Shown: positions 23,055 through 30,944, numbered from the stretch's first letter. The stretch is DNA of 35,165 nt from Candidatus Saccharimonadota bacterium (GCA_017652105.1 JAGCBP010000008.1:1-35165), one strand, 5' to 3'. The notes: generated from the letters alone by a model not told the origin. Made by a program: numbers and translations.

Positions 23055-23736
23055 CGCTCCTCCTTAACCGTTTTTCCACGCGTTTTATCACAAAAGTAAT
23101 CAGATATACTACAGCCAAGTAGAACAGCGCCGCGGTAAACATCGGCACCACGTAACTTGCCATATTTTGCCCAGAACCAATATCTTTGGCGGCCATATTC
23201 AGATCGTACATCCCCACCATCGAAACAATCGCCGTTTCCTTAATCACCGTAATCACCTCATTGCCAAGCGCCGGAATAATATTTTTGATTGCTTGCGGCA
23301 TCACGATTTTTAGAAACACGGTCCGGTAGGGAAGTCCTAGTGCCAAACCCGCCTCGGTTTGTCCAGCATCTACCGACAAAATTCCACCTCGGATAATTTC
23401 TGATGAATACGCCGCCGAATTAAACGCAAATGCCAGAATCGCCGTGATAACTTGCGGAAAATCTCTAATCGCAAAAATCACAAAAAACATAATAAAAAGT
23501 TGCAAAGCCATCGGCGTTCCTCTAATCACCGTCACATAAATTCTAAAAATAAACCTAAGAGGTGCCAGCCACTTAGATTTGCCAGTTTCTGTAAGTGCAA
23601 TAATTAGCCCGAGCAAGAATCCCAAAAGCACCGCAAAAAACGAAATCTCAAGTGTCAAAAGGAAACCATGTAGCAGAGAATCAATGTACTCCGGAGTCGT
23701 GAATAATTCCACCAGTTTTTCAAAGAAATTATCCAC
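23041..23736 (-). CDS. Polar amino-acid ABC transporter, permease subunit
   Basis: A HisM/GlnP-type integral membrane subunit with about five spans. The cytoplasmic EAA loop is clear: EAGLALGLPYRTVFLKIVMP, followed by QAIKNIIPALGNE. Length 231 aa fits. The start is GTG at 23736, set by GGAGGTG (23748-23742); the ATG 4 nt upstream would give only a 3-codon frame. It follows the binding protein by 16 nt. Confidence 0.93.
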   Translation of the reverse strand: MDNFFEKLVELFTTPEYIDSLLHGFLLTLEISFFAVLLGFLLGLIIALTETGKSKWLAPLRFIFRIYVTVIRGTPMALQLFIMFFVIFAIRDFPQVITAILAFAFNSAAYSSEIIRGGILSVDAGQTEAGLALGLPYRTVFLKIVMPQAIKNIIPALGNEVITVIKETAIVSMVGMYDLNMAAKDIGSGQNMASYVVPMFTAALFYLAVVYLITFVIKRVEKRLRRSDVRA

Positions 23737-23752
23737 CCATCACCTCCAAAAG

Positions 23753-24616
23753 TTAGAATCCCATATATTTTAGTACCAGATAATCAATTTCAGATTTACC
23801 TTCGGCGTCTTTGGTTAACATCTCAGCAAGAACTTCATTAAAGGCATTAAGTAGCTCAGTCTTTTCTTTGTTTACGGCAATCGCATAAGATTCCTCCGCT
23901 GGATAATCTTCGGAAACCGCCGCACCCATATAATATAGTGGCAAAGCCTCGAGATTAGAATTCTTAGAAACAATCATTTTGGCCGGAAGCTCATCAGCAA
24001 TCGCGTAGTCTATAATATGTGCGCCGATCGCATCCGCCGCCAGCTGGTGTGAGTCAAAACCTTTGAGCTCGGTGCCGGTGTCTTTCAACACCCCCGAGTC
24101 GATTTCATCAGAAGCAAAGAGATACCCGGTACTACCAGTCTGTGTACCAAGTTTTTTACCAGCTAGCGCATTCCACACGATGTGCCCATCGCGAATTTCC
24201 GGCGCCGCTGACTTATCAAAAATCACATACTGGACTGATGTATAATAGGGAATCGAGAAGTTTACTTTTTGCTCGCGCGCCGGCGTAATCGTGAGCCCGG
24301 CCGCCCCCGCATCGGCAATTTTGCCAGCTTCCACATTATCGATAATTACATCAAACTCTACATCTTTGATTTCAATTTTCTTGCCCATTTTTTTGGCTAC
24401 GCGATTGATGATGTCTACATCTACACCTTTAATCTCGCGCCCTTCGTAGAATTCAAATGGTGCAAAAAACGCATTAGTTTCTACGATATAATCCGCCGGC
24501 TGATTTTTGTTGATTATTATCGCCACCAACCCGGCAACCGCCGTAATAATTAAAATTATTTCTACTACAATCCCCCAAGGAAATTTCTTTTTCGATTTTT
24601 TAGATTTCTTTATCAT
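23753..24616 (-). CDS. Amino-acid ABC transporter binding protein, N-terminally membrane-anchored
   Basis: A family 3 solute-binding protein. YIVETNAFFAPFEF and VDVDIINRVAKKMGKKIEI open lobe 1, and GAAGLTITPAREQKVNFS is the family hallmark. There is no lipobox: a lysine-rich N-terminus (residues 2-11) is followed by one membrane span (about 14-35) that should remain as an anchor. A tethered receptor fits a monoderm cell. Its ATG is 6 nt after TATAAT with no Shine-Dalgarno. Length 287 aa. It heads the three-gene transporter operon. Confidence 0.92.
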   Translation of the reverse strand: MIKKSKKSKKKFPWGIVVEIILIITAVAGLVAIIINKNQPADYIVETNAFFAPFEFYEGREIKGVDVDIINRVAKKMGKKIEIKDVEFDVIIDNVEAGKIADAGAAGLTITPAREQKVNFSIPYYTSVQYVIFDKSAAPEIRDGHIVWNALAGKKLGTQTGSTGYLFASDEIDSGVLKDTGTELKGFDSHQLAADAIGAHIIDYAIADELPAKMIVSKNSNLEALPLYYMGAAVSEDYPAEESYAIAVNKEKTELLNAFNEVLAEMLTKDAEGKSEIDYLVLKYMGF

Positions 24617-24631
24617 AACCTTATTATATCA
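24617..24631 (-). promoter_or_regulatory. Extended -10 promoter for the leaderless transporter operon
   Basis: TATAAT (24628-24623, minus) is 6 nt before the ATG at 24616. The TGA of its extended -10 (24631-24629) is also the stop codon of mscL. Confidence 0.65.
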
Positions 24632-25024
24632 CAGCTTCTTGGCGGCTTTTGCGTCTTTTTTCCGGTTGATCCGGTTCATTGCCTTGATAGTCAGGAAAAT
24701 CACCCACGCAATAATTAGGAATTCTACTACATTCTGAATAAAGTTCCCATACGCAATCACCGCTTCGGTGTCACCGCCAAAGAAATTTGGAATCACCAGC
24801 TTGAGTTCACGAAAATCTACACCACCACCAATCAAGCCCACAATCGGCATGACAATGTCATTCACCAGGGAATTAACAATCGCCGTAAACGCTCCACCTA
24901 CGGCCACACCTACGGCGAGGTCCACCACCGAGCCACGATTAATGAATTCAATGAATTCTTTTCTAAAGCCACCACTTTTTTCGTGCACAGCGGCCGCTTT
25001 TTCTTTTATAGCTTTTTTGTCCAT
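24629..25024 (-). CDS. mscL: Large-conductance mechanosensitive channel MscL
   Basis: A pentameric channel that opens under membrane tension to relieve osmotic shock. Characteristic sequence: [40 protein letters not shown], then a second span ([18 protein letters not shown]) and a basic tail. Length 131 aa is normal. The ATG at 25024 is preferred over the GTG at 25027, since GAGGAG lies 6 nt upstream of the ATG. A short GC hairpin (25038-25050) lies before that site. Confidence 0.95.
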   Translation of the reverse strand: MDKKAIKEKAAAVHEKSGGFRKEFIEFINRGSVVDLAVGVAVGGAFTAIVNSLVNDIVMPIVGLIGGGVDFRELKLVIPNFFGGDTEAVIAYGNFIQNVVEFLIIAWVIFLTIKAMNRINRKKDAKAAKKL

Positions 25025-25037
25025 CACACACTCCTCT

Positions 25038-25050
25038 GGGGCAAAACCCC
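25038..25050 (-). other. Small GC hairpin in front of mscL
   Basis: GGGG-CAAAA-CCCC between the TM-protein stop and the mscL Shine-Dalgarno. It has no T-tract. It may be a weak transcription pause, an mRNA processing site or translational control element. A similar GGGG-TGAAA-CCCC tip occurs in the hairpin at 34-68, also before a Shine-Dalgarno. Confidence 0.4.
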
Positions 25051-25058
25051 ATTAAATA

Positions 25059-25682
25059 TTAATTTGTAGTTTCTGAAAAATCATTAAACTGAGTATAAAG
25101 ATTGTTCAGACTATCGTAAGATGAGGAGAGCAAAGATTTTAACTCTGCTTCGTTAGTGGAATTAATAATTCCAGACTCGCTGCCCATGATGCTGTAAATT
25201 TCCAAAGCCATTTTGTGCGCATACATCCTATCGAGATAACCATTAATTTTAGCTGCAAACAAATCGTTCAAAAGCGCATCTCTTTGCAGATCCGCCTCTT
25301 CTATCACCGCTTCTTTTACTTTACCTTCGTCGTATTTATAAGCCCCCACCATATAAGTATTTAGTTGCGAGGAAGTATTAGTCAAAACCCCCTTGAGCGA
25401 AGCCGAAAGGGAACGGAGTAAAGATGATTTTACTTTTGGCTGATATTCATCAATCACTTGTACATCTCTATCCATCAAAAGTTTAAGGTTAGTGCATCTT
25501 TCCTCCATGGTTTGCCTACCGCCTAGCATGGAGCCAAAAAGCACGATCACTACAAGAAGCCCTAGCGCCACTATCCCCAATTTAAAATATTTTGAACTCA
25601 AAATCGCACCGATGCCACCCTTATTGGGCTTCACAGGTCTAGCGGCTTTTGAAATTTGATCCAGATAGTCCTGACTGTCCAT
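25059..25682 (-). CDS. 207-aa single-span protein of unknown function
   Basis: I do not recognise the family. Residues 1-33 are cytoplasmic and basic, with a Lys/Pro segment; residues 34-54 form a membrane span (KLGIVALGLLVVIVLFGSML); about 150 residues of mostly helical sequence follow outside. There is a single Cys (C63) just after the span. It is divergently transcribed from dnaG through a shared palindromic promoter and precedes mscL on the same strand by 34 nt. Confidence 0.75.
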   Translation of the reverse strand: MDSQDYLDQISKAARPVKPNKGGIGAILSSKYFKLGIVALGLLVVIVLFGSMLGGRQTMEERCTNLKLLMDRDVQVIDEYQPKVKSSLLRSLSASLKGVLTNTSSQLNTYMVGAYKYDEGKVKEAVIEEADLQRDALLNDLFAAKINGYLDRMYAHKMALEIYSIMGSESGIINSTNEAELKSLLSSSYDSLNNLYTQFNDFSETTN

Positions 25683-25703
25683 GATATAATATTATTATAT
25701 CAT
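25681..25703. promoter_or_regulatory. Palindromic bidirectional promoter between dnaG and the TM-protein gene
   Basis: ATGATATAAT (25681-25690) is exactly inverted at 25694-25703 around ATT. Each arm holds a TGA-TATAAT box, one for each strand (plus 25685-25690, minus 25699-25694). The two -10 boxes are 3 bp apart, so polymerases cannot occupy both at once. The leaders are about 5-7 nt on both sides. Confidence 0.65.
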
Positions 25704-27344
25704 ATGTACGATGCGAAGGAGGAAATAAAATCTCGGCTCGCTATCGAAGATGTCGTGGGTAGATATGTGGAGCTAAAGCACGCCGGCCGCACACTCAAAG
25801 GCCGTTCACCTTGGGGTGTAGATAAAACCCCTAGTTTCATGGTTTCTCCCGAAAAAGGCATTTGGCATGATTTTTCTGCTGGAAAAGGCGGCGATGTTTT
25901 TACTTTTATTATGGAAATAGAGGGAATTTCTTTTAAAGAAGCTCTCGAAAAGCTCGCTCACGAAGCTGGTGTAGAATTAAAAAAATACAGCACCGAGGGT
26001 GACAAAAAATTTGCCGAGAAAAAAACCCGTGCGAAAAAGGCTCTCGAGCTTGCCACCAAATATTACCAAGCCTGCCTGATCAAAAATCGCCCAGTTTGTG
26101 AGTACGTTTTTTATAAAAGAAATCTCAATCGCGAAACCGTCAAAGAATTCAAAATTGGCTACTCGCCAGCTAGCGGTACTGCACTGCTTGATGCTCTCAA
26201 AAAACGCGGCTTCAAAGAAGCAGACCTAGATGCCGCCGGTCTGCTTAACCGTTTCAAAAAAGATTTGTTCAAAGACCGCATGATGATTCCGTTTATCGAT
26301 ACAAACGGCGAAATCATTGGCTATACCGCTCGTATTTTGAAAAAAGGCGAACCCAAATATCTCAACACTCCCGAGACGATTTTGTTTAACAAGTCGCGAT
26401 TTATCTTTGGCCTATATAACGCCAAAGAAGCTATCAGAAGGAGTGGTTTTGTCGTAATCGTAGAAGGGAATATGGATGTAATTTCCTCGTACCAAGCCGG
26501 TGTCAAAGAAGCTGTCGCGACTTCCGGCACCGCCATGACTACTCAGCATCTCAAAATTCTCTCTAGGCTAACGAGTGACATTCGTCTTGCTTATGATGGT
26601 GATGAAGCCGGCGTTAGGGCCACCGAGCGCGCCGTAGAGCTCGCCGGCGACCTCGGCATTGACCTCACCATTATTTCCAATTATCACGGTGCCAAAGATC
26701 CAGATGAGCTCATCCAAAAAGACCCGGCTCTGTGGCAAGAAGCGGTAAACGAGCGAGTCCCGGCGGTAGACTGGCTCCTTAGTCGTTACGCCGAAAAACT
26801 CGATCTCAGCCTTGCTCCCGACAAGAAAAAATTTTCCGATATAGCTCTCAAATTGCTAAGCTATATCAAAGACGAAATTGAACATGCCACCTACGAAGAA
26901 AAAATCGCTCAAAAGCTCGGTGTATCAGTAGAAACTTTAAGAAAAAAGGGCAGCCGCCTGAGCCAAGAATTGGAAAATAACACCAAAAAACATTTTCTCA
27001 AAAAGCCTAAGACTGCTCTCATTCCAGATCATGTTAAGAAATTAGAAGACAATCTCCTTGCTCTTAAAATTTATAGTGGAGTTTCGGACCTAGATATACC
27101 CCTAGAAATTCCTACAGATCAAACTAAACTCTCTGAGCTTGAATTGATTTTTAACGCCAACTACAAATCTATCAAGGATCTTGATGTCAAAAAAGAGGCC
27201 AAGCTTATTTTAAAACGCTATGAAAAAGAGCTGGGGAGGGCTAAAATCAAAGCTCTGCAAGAGAAACTAGCCGAACTCTCCGAAGACGACCCCGCCTACG
27301 AAGAAACTTTATTAAAACTAAATCACCTCTTGAAAAATAATTAG
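25704..27344 (+). CDS. dnaG: DNA primase DnaG lacking the zinc-finger ligands
   Basis: Synthesises RNA primers at the replication fork. ATG 25704 is taken as the start because the N-terminus (MYDAKEEIKSRLAIEDVVGR) matches DnaG; the product is 546 aa. The N-terminal domain aligns to the CHC2 zinc finger, but all four ligand positions are changed: S35 and G38 (SPWG for CPFH), D56 and A59 (WHDFSA for YHCFGC). The surrounding residues KTPSF and GKGGD are kept. The catalytic TOPRIM core is intact (VVIVEGNMDV, LAYDGDEAG, and KDPDELI). The C-terminal helicase-binding region is helical and diverged. Its promoter is the shared palindrome and the leader is very short, without a Shine-Dalgarno. Confidence 0.93.
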   Translation: MYDAKEEIKSRLAIEDVVGRYVELKHAGRTLKGRSPWGVDKTPSFMVSPEKGIWHDFSAGKGGDVFTFIMEIEGISFKEALEKLAHEAGVELKKYSTEGDKKFAEKKTRAKKALELATKYYQACLIKNRPVCEYVFYKRNLNRETVKEFKIGYSPASGTALLDALKKRGFKEADLDAAGLLNRFKKDLFKDRMMIPFIDTNGEIIGYTARILKKGEPKYLNTPETILFNKSRFIFGLYNAKEAIRRSGFVVIVEGNMDVISSYQAGVKEAVATSGTAMTTQHLKILSRLTSDIRLAYDGDEAGVRATERAVELAGDLGIDLTIISNYHGAKDPDELIQKDPALWQEAVNERVPAVDWLLSRYAEKLDLSLAPDKKKFSDIALKLLSYIKDEIEHATYEEKIAQKLGVSVETLRKKGSRLSQELENNTKKHFLKKPKTALIPDHVKKLEDNLLALKIYSGVSDLDIPLEIPTDQTKLSELELIFNANYKSIKDLDVKKEAKLILKRYEKELGRAKIKALQEKLAELSEDDPAYEETLLKLNHLLKNN

Positions 27345-27358
27345 ATCCGTGGTATAAT
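27330..27358 (+). promoter_or_regulatory. rplU promoter inside the end of dnaG
   Basis: TTGAAA (27330-27335), 17 nt, TATAAT (27353-27358) with TGG upstream. It overlaps the last dnaG codons and gives a leader of about 20 nt with AAAGGA (27374-27379). Confidence 0.8.
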
Positions 27359-27384
27359 GGATACCAGTAATTTAAAGGATTAAT

Positions 27385-27693
27385 ATGAAGAAAGCAGTTA
27401 TCCTCGTAGGCGGGAAACAATATCTCGTCGAGGAAAAAGAGACCCTACGGGTGGACCTCCTCCCGGCAGGCACCAAAGAGCTCGAAACTGATGCTTTACT
27501 CGTAATCGATGGAGACAAAACCACCGTCGGTACTCCTACTGTGAAAGGCGTGAAAGTTTCGGCTAAAGTCAAAACCCCAGAGGTGAAAGGTGACAAAATC
27601 CGTGTAATTCGCTATCATTCCAAGAAGCGTGTTCACACCGAAACCGGTCATCGCCAAAAATACTCTGAAATCGAGATTACCAAAATCGGTTAA
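27385..27693 (+). CDS. rplU: 50S ribosomal protein L21
   Basis: A 102-aa L21. Visible are the KKAVILVGGKQYLVEE start, the VLVIDGDKTTVGTPTV-type strand, and the basic C-terminal VIRYHSKKRVHTETGHRQKY loop that enters 23S rRNA. In most bacteria rplU is followed by rpmA (L27); here a terminator follows immediately and rpmA is not in the window. Confidence 0.95.
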   Translation: MKKAVILVGGKQYLVEEKETLRVDLLPAGTKELETDALLVIDGDKTTVGTPTVKGVKVSAKVKTPEVKGDKIRVIRYHSKKRVHTETGHRQKYSEIEITKIG

Positions 27694-27723
27694 AAAATAA
27701 GCTCTTTAAAGAGCTTATTTTTT
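27692..27723. terminator. Palindromic intrinsic terminator after rplU
   Basis: AAAAAATAAGCTCTTT (27692-27707) is perfectly inverted at 27708-27723. The T6 end serves the + direction and the A6 start serves the - direction. The rplU stop codon lies in its first bases and the parA -10 begins 5 nt after it. Confidence 0.9.
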
Positions 27724-27724
27724 G

Positions 27725-27733
27725 TGCTATAAT
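27725..27733 (+). promoter_or_regulatory. parAB-rsh extended -10 promoter
   Basis: TGC-TATAAT at 27725-27733, 10 nt before the parA ATG, predicting a leader of only about 3-4 nt without a Shine-Dalgarno. Confidence 0.65.
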
Positions 27734-27743
27734 ATTAAGTATT

Positions 27744-28517
27744 ATGGCGAAGGTAATCTGTGTGACCAATCAAAAAGGTGGTGTCGGCAAAACTACCACT
27801 GCAGTCAACCTTTGCTATTATCTTGCCAAGAACAAGAAAAACACCCTGCTGATTGATTTTGACCCTCAAGGCAATGCCACTTCTGGCCTCGGCCTCGACA
27901 AAAATGACAAAAAGGCTCTTGGCGTCACTATGACCGAAGTTTTGCTTGGCGCCGCAGATATGAGTCAATGCATTCGTCCTACCAAGTACAAAAATTACGA
28001 TCTTGCACCCGCCACTCCAGAGCTTGCCAATGCCGAAGTAGAGATTGCTAACTTAGACAAAAAATTTGTTCGCTTGCGCGATGCGATTAGCAAAGTCAAA
28101 GAAAAATACGATTATATTATCATAGACCTCCCGCCGTCTCTCAGTCTACTCACCGTCAACGGTATGATCGCTGCCGACTATCTCTTGCTCCCGGTCCAGA
28201 CCGAATTTTACGCTTTGGAGGGTGTAGCCCAGCTACTTGAGACCATGAAATTAGTTAAAAAACAGGCTAATCCTCATCTCAAATTGCTCGGCGTACTTGC
28301 CACTATGTACGACAAAAGGACCAGCCTTTCCACCCAAGTTTTAGCGGAGATTAAAAAATATTTCAAGGATCTTACCTTCAAAACTACCATTCCTCGCAAT
28401 GTTCGCATCGCCGAAGCTCCATCGCATGGCGTGCCAGTTGGCGATTATGACAAATTCTGTCGCGGTGCCAAAGCGTACAAAGAATTTACCAGAGAAGTAG
28501 AAAAGAGGATTAAATGA
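27744..28517 (+). CDS. parA: ParA/Soj chromosome-partitioning ATPase
   Basis: A 257-aa deviant Walker-type ATPase that moves ParB-bound origins over the nucleoid. The deviant Walker A is KGGVGKTT (11-18). Walker A' is LLIDFDPQGN, Walker B is IIIDLPPSL, and VPVQTEFYALEG-like LLPVQTEFYALEGV is also present. The N-terminus is short, as in chromosomal Soj. The stop overlaps the parB ATG (ATGA). Confidence 0.96.
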   Translation: MAKVICVTNQKGGVGKTTTAVNLCYYLAKNKKNTLLIDFDPQGNATSGLGLDKNDKKALGVTMTEVLLGAADMSQCIRPTKYKNYDLAPATPELANAEVEIANLDKKFVRLRDAISKVKEKYDYIIIDLPPSLSLLTVNGMIAADYLLLPVQTEFYALEGVAQLLETMKLVKKQANPHLKLLGVLATMYDKRTSLSTQVLAEIKKYFKDLTFKTTIPRNVRIAEAPSHGVPVGDYDKFCRGAKAYKEFTREVEKRIK

Positions 28518-29353
28518 GCGGACTAGGTCGTGGCTTTGATGCTCTAATCCCTACCGACCTCGTAGACGAGGAATTTGATTTGACTGCCACCGAAGACAAA
28601 AAATCTTCCGAGCTCAAAAATCTCAAATTATCCGACATCGCTCCAGACGAAAACCAGCCTCGACGTGATTTTGACCGAGAAACTCTCGAAGCTTTGGCCG
28701 CTTCCATCAAGGAACATGGTGTCTTGCAGCCAATTGTCGTGACTAAAGAAGATGGCAAATACAAAATCGTAGCTGGTGAGCGCCGCTGGCGTGCTTCCAA
28801 AATTGCTGGTCTAGACAAAATTCCAGCTATAGTGAGAAGTCTAGACTCTCAGAATCGCCTCGAGCTTTCCATTATCGAAAATGCCCAAAGGGAAGATCTC
28901 AACCCAATCGAGCTTGCTACCGCCTATGCTAAGCTCAAGGCCCAATTCAATTTGTCCGACGAAGACATTGCCGCCAAAATCGGTAAATCTGAGGCCACCA
29001 TCCAAAACACCCTAAGACTCTTAAATCTCCCTGAGGATGTTAAACGTACCATGGTCAAAGAGAAGCTCACCGAGGGTGTGATGCGCCCACTAGTCAATCG
29101 CGACGAAAAAATCATCCGAAAAGTTCTGCCAAAAATCGTCGCAGAAGGTTGGACCGCGCGCAAAGTCGAAAGATACTTCCAAGATCACAAAAAGAAATCT
29201 TCCACCGCCCTCATCAAACGTGATCAGTATCACAAAGACGAAGATGCGCTCTCTGCTAAGTACAACATTCCGGTCAAAATTTCCGGCAAGAGCCTCACTT
29301 TCAAATGCAAAAACTTAACTGATTTACAAAACCTCATTGATAAACTAAAATAG
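28514..29353 (+). CDS. parB: ParB/Spo0J centromere-binding CTPase
   Basis: Binds parS sites and loads onto DNA as a CTP-gated clamp. The N-terminus GLGRGFDALIP contains the ParA-stimulating basic segment. The CTP-binding parts are GVLQPIVV, AGERRWRA and ENAQREDLNPIE. The HTH region is LSDEDIAAKIGKSEATIQNT. A C-terminal dimer domain ends at residue 279. I found no obvious parS (TGTTTCACGTGAAACA-like) site in the window. Confidence 0.95.
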   Translation: MSGLGRGFDALIPTDLVDEEFDLTATEDKKSSELKNLKLSDIAPDENQPRRDFDRETLEALAASIKEHGVLQPIVVTKEDGKYKIVAGERRWRASKIAGLDKIPAIVRSLDSQNRLELSIIENAQREDLNPIELATAYAKLKAQFNLSDEDIAAKIGKSEATIQNTLRLLNLPEDVKRTMVKEKLTEGVMRPLVNRDEKIIRKVLPKIVAEGWTARKVERYFQDHKKKSSTALIKRDQYHKDEDALSAKYNIPVKISGKSLTFKCKNLTDLQNLIDKLK

Positions 29354-29357
29354 AGGT

Positions 29358-30791
29358 ATGAGCAAAGATTCAGAACGGATCAAAAAAGCCGTTGAAATTG
29401 CAACCAAAGCTCACAAGGGCCAGTTTAGAAAAACCGGTGAGCCGTATATCATTCACCCTTTGGCTGTCAAAAAAATTCTCGAAGATTGGGGCATGGATGA
29501 AGATACTATCATTGCCGGTATTTTGCACGACACTATAGAGGATACCGATCTTACTCTGAAAGATATCGAAAAAGAGTTTGGCGAATCTGTCGCTTTCCTT
29601 GTGGACGGTGTGACTAAACTCTCCACCGCCAGAAACGGTATGCGGGATATCGACACCTACCTCCCAGAGACCAAAGATAATTTTCTCCGGCTGATGATCG
29701 CACTTGGCGATGATATCAGGGTACTTATCATCAAACTCGCCGACCGCCTTCATAATCTCCGGACTCTGAGTGCTCTCCCACCAGACAAACAAAGAAAAAT
29801 TGCCAAAGAATCTCTCGAAGTTTTTGCGCCTCTCGCCGACCGTCTCAATATGGGTCTCCTCCGCGTCGAGATGGCCGATTTATCTTTTAAATATGTCGAT
29901 CCTAAGCGCTACGAATATCTCAAAGATTTAATCGAAAAATACAACAAACAGGCCGCCAAATCCCTCAAAAAAATCGAAGCAGAAATTACCGAAGCTCTGA
30001 AAAAAGAAAAAATCAAATTTACCCTCTCTGGTCGTGTGAAGTCGATTTATTCACTTCACAAAAAACTTGCCAAACACGATCAGAATATCAATGAAATCTA
30101 TGATCTTACCGCCCTCAGGATTATCGTTGACGATGTCACTGACTGCTATCTCGTGCTGGGTATTATTCACTCGCTCTATATGCCGATGGATGGCCGGATC
30201 AAAGATTATATTGCTATGCCAAAGCAAAACGGTTATCAGTCCATTCACACCACTGTTATTACCAAAGACAAACGTATCGTAGAATTTCAAATCCGCACTA
30301 AAGAAATGCATGAATTTGCTGAACACGGGCTTGCTGCGAGTTTTTACTACAATGAGCAAAAACTCACCGAAAATTATAAAAAAGGTAAAATTGAGCATCT
30401 CCCTACTAATCTGCTATGGATTACCGAGCTTCAAATGACCGCGGCCAAACTCCGGGAAGGGAAGAAAGTCGATCTCAAAAAACTCAAACTCAATCTTTTT
30501 GCCGACCGGATTTTTGTTTACACTCCAAAAGGTGATATTTTGGATCTCCCACAGGGAGCCTTGCCACTAGATTTTGCCTACCGCCTCCACTCCGAGATCG
30601 GCGACCATGTGGTGGGTGTCAAGATTAATGGCAAGATGGCCAACTTGAACAAAAAATTAGAACACGGCGATGTGGTAGAGATTTTGACCTCCAAAAATCA
30701 GCTTCCTAAGACTTCGTGGCTTGATAAAATTATCACACCGCATGCCCGCTCCAAGATTCTCCACAGCTTAAACGCTATTAATAAGAAGTAA
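29358..30791 (+). CDS. rsh: RelA/SpoT homologue (bifunctional Rsh), shortened C-terminus
   Basis: Makes and degrades the alarmone (p)ppGpp. The hydrolase HD domain is complete (H33, H57-D58, E61-D62 in HDTIEDT, D129 in LADRLHN). The synthetase domain from about 224 has GRVKSIYSLHKK, YDLTALRIIVDD, RIKDYIAMPKQNGYQSIHTT and EFQIRTKEMHE. A TGS domain follows at about 378-440 (FVYTPKGDILDLPQGALPLD). The protein ends at 477, so the helical, zinc-finger and ACT domains that complete ~730-aa Rel proteins are missing. The ATG is 4 nt after the parB stop; a GAGG is only 1 nt upstream, so coupling to parB is likely. Confidence 0.93.
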   Translation: MSKDSERIKKAVEIATKAHKGQFRKTGEPYIIHPLAVKKILEDWGMDEDTIIAGILHDTIEDTDLTLKDIEKEFGESVAFLVDGVTKLSTARNGMRDIDTYLPETKDNFLRLMIALGDDIRVLIIKLADRLHNLRTLSALPPDKQRKIAKESLEVFAPLADRLNMGLLRVEMADLSFKYVDPKRYEYLKDLIEKYNKQAAKSLKKIEAEITEALKKEKIKFTLSGRVKSIYSLHKKLAKHDQNINEIYDLTALRIIVDDVTDCYLVLGIIHSLYMPMDGRIKDYIAMPKQNGYQSIHTTVITKDKRIVEFQIRTKEMHEFAEHGLAASFYYNEQKLTENYKKGKIEHLPTNLLWITELQMTAAKLREGKKVDLKKLKLNLFADRIFVYTPKGDILDLPQGALPLDFAYRLHSEIGDHVVGVKINGKMANLNKKLEHGDVVEILTSKNQLPKTSWLDKIITPHARSKILHSLNAINKK

Positions 30792-30795
30792 AATA

Positions 30796-30804
30796 TGCTA
30801 TAAT
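30796..30804 (+). promoter_or_regulatory. tRNA-Thr promoter
   Basis: TGC-TATAAT at 30796-30804, ending 9 nt before the tRNA; the same 9-nt distance is found at the tRNA-Val gene. Confidence 0.7.
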
Positions 30805-30813
30805 CTAAAAAGT

Positions 30814-30889
30814 GCCGCTGTAGCTCAGTTGGTAGAGCAGCTCATTCGTAACGAGCAGGTCACAGGTTCGATCCCTGCCAGCGGCTCCA
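30814..30889 (+). tRNA. tRNA-Thr(CGT)
   Basis: A 76-nt cloverleaf with encoded CCA. Acceptor GCCGCTG/CAGCGGC, D arm GCTC/GAGC, anticodon loop TTCGTAA (anticodon CGT, reads ACG), T loop TTCGATC, discriminator T73. Two A/C mismatches stand out, at positions 31-39 and 49-65. Confidence 0.95.
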
Positions 30890-30913
30890 TTTTTATGATA
30901 TTTATTGCACTTG

Positions 30914-30922
30914 TGCTATAAT
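30914..30922 (+). promoter_or_regulatory. Promoter of the membrane-protein/glycosyltransferase operon
   Basis: TGC-TATAAT at 30914-30922, with an AT-rich leader carrying AAGGAG before the ATG at 30945. No convincing -35 is seen. Confidence 0.65.
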
Positions 30923-30944
30923 ATATATTATATAAGGAGTTTTT

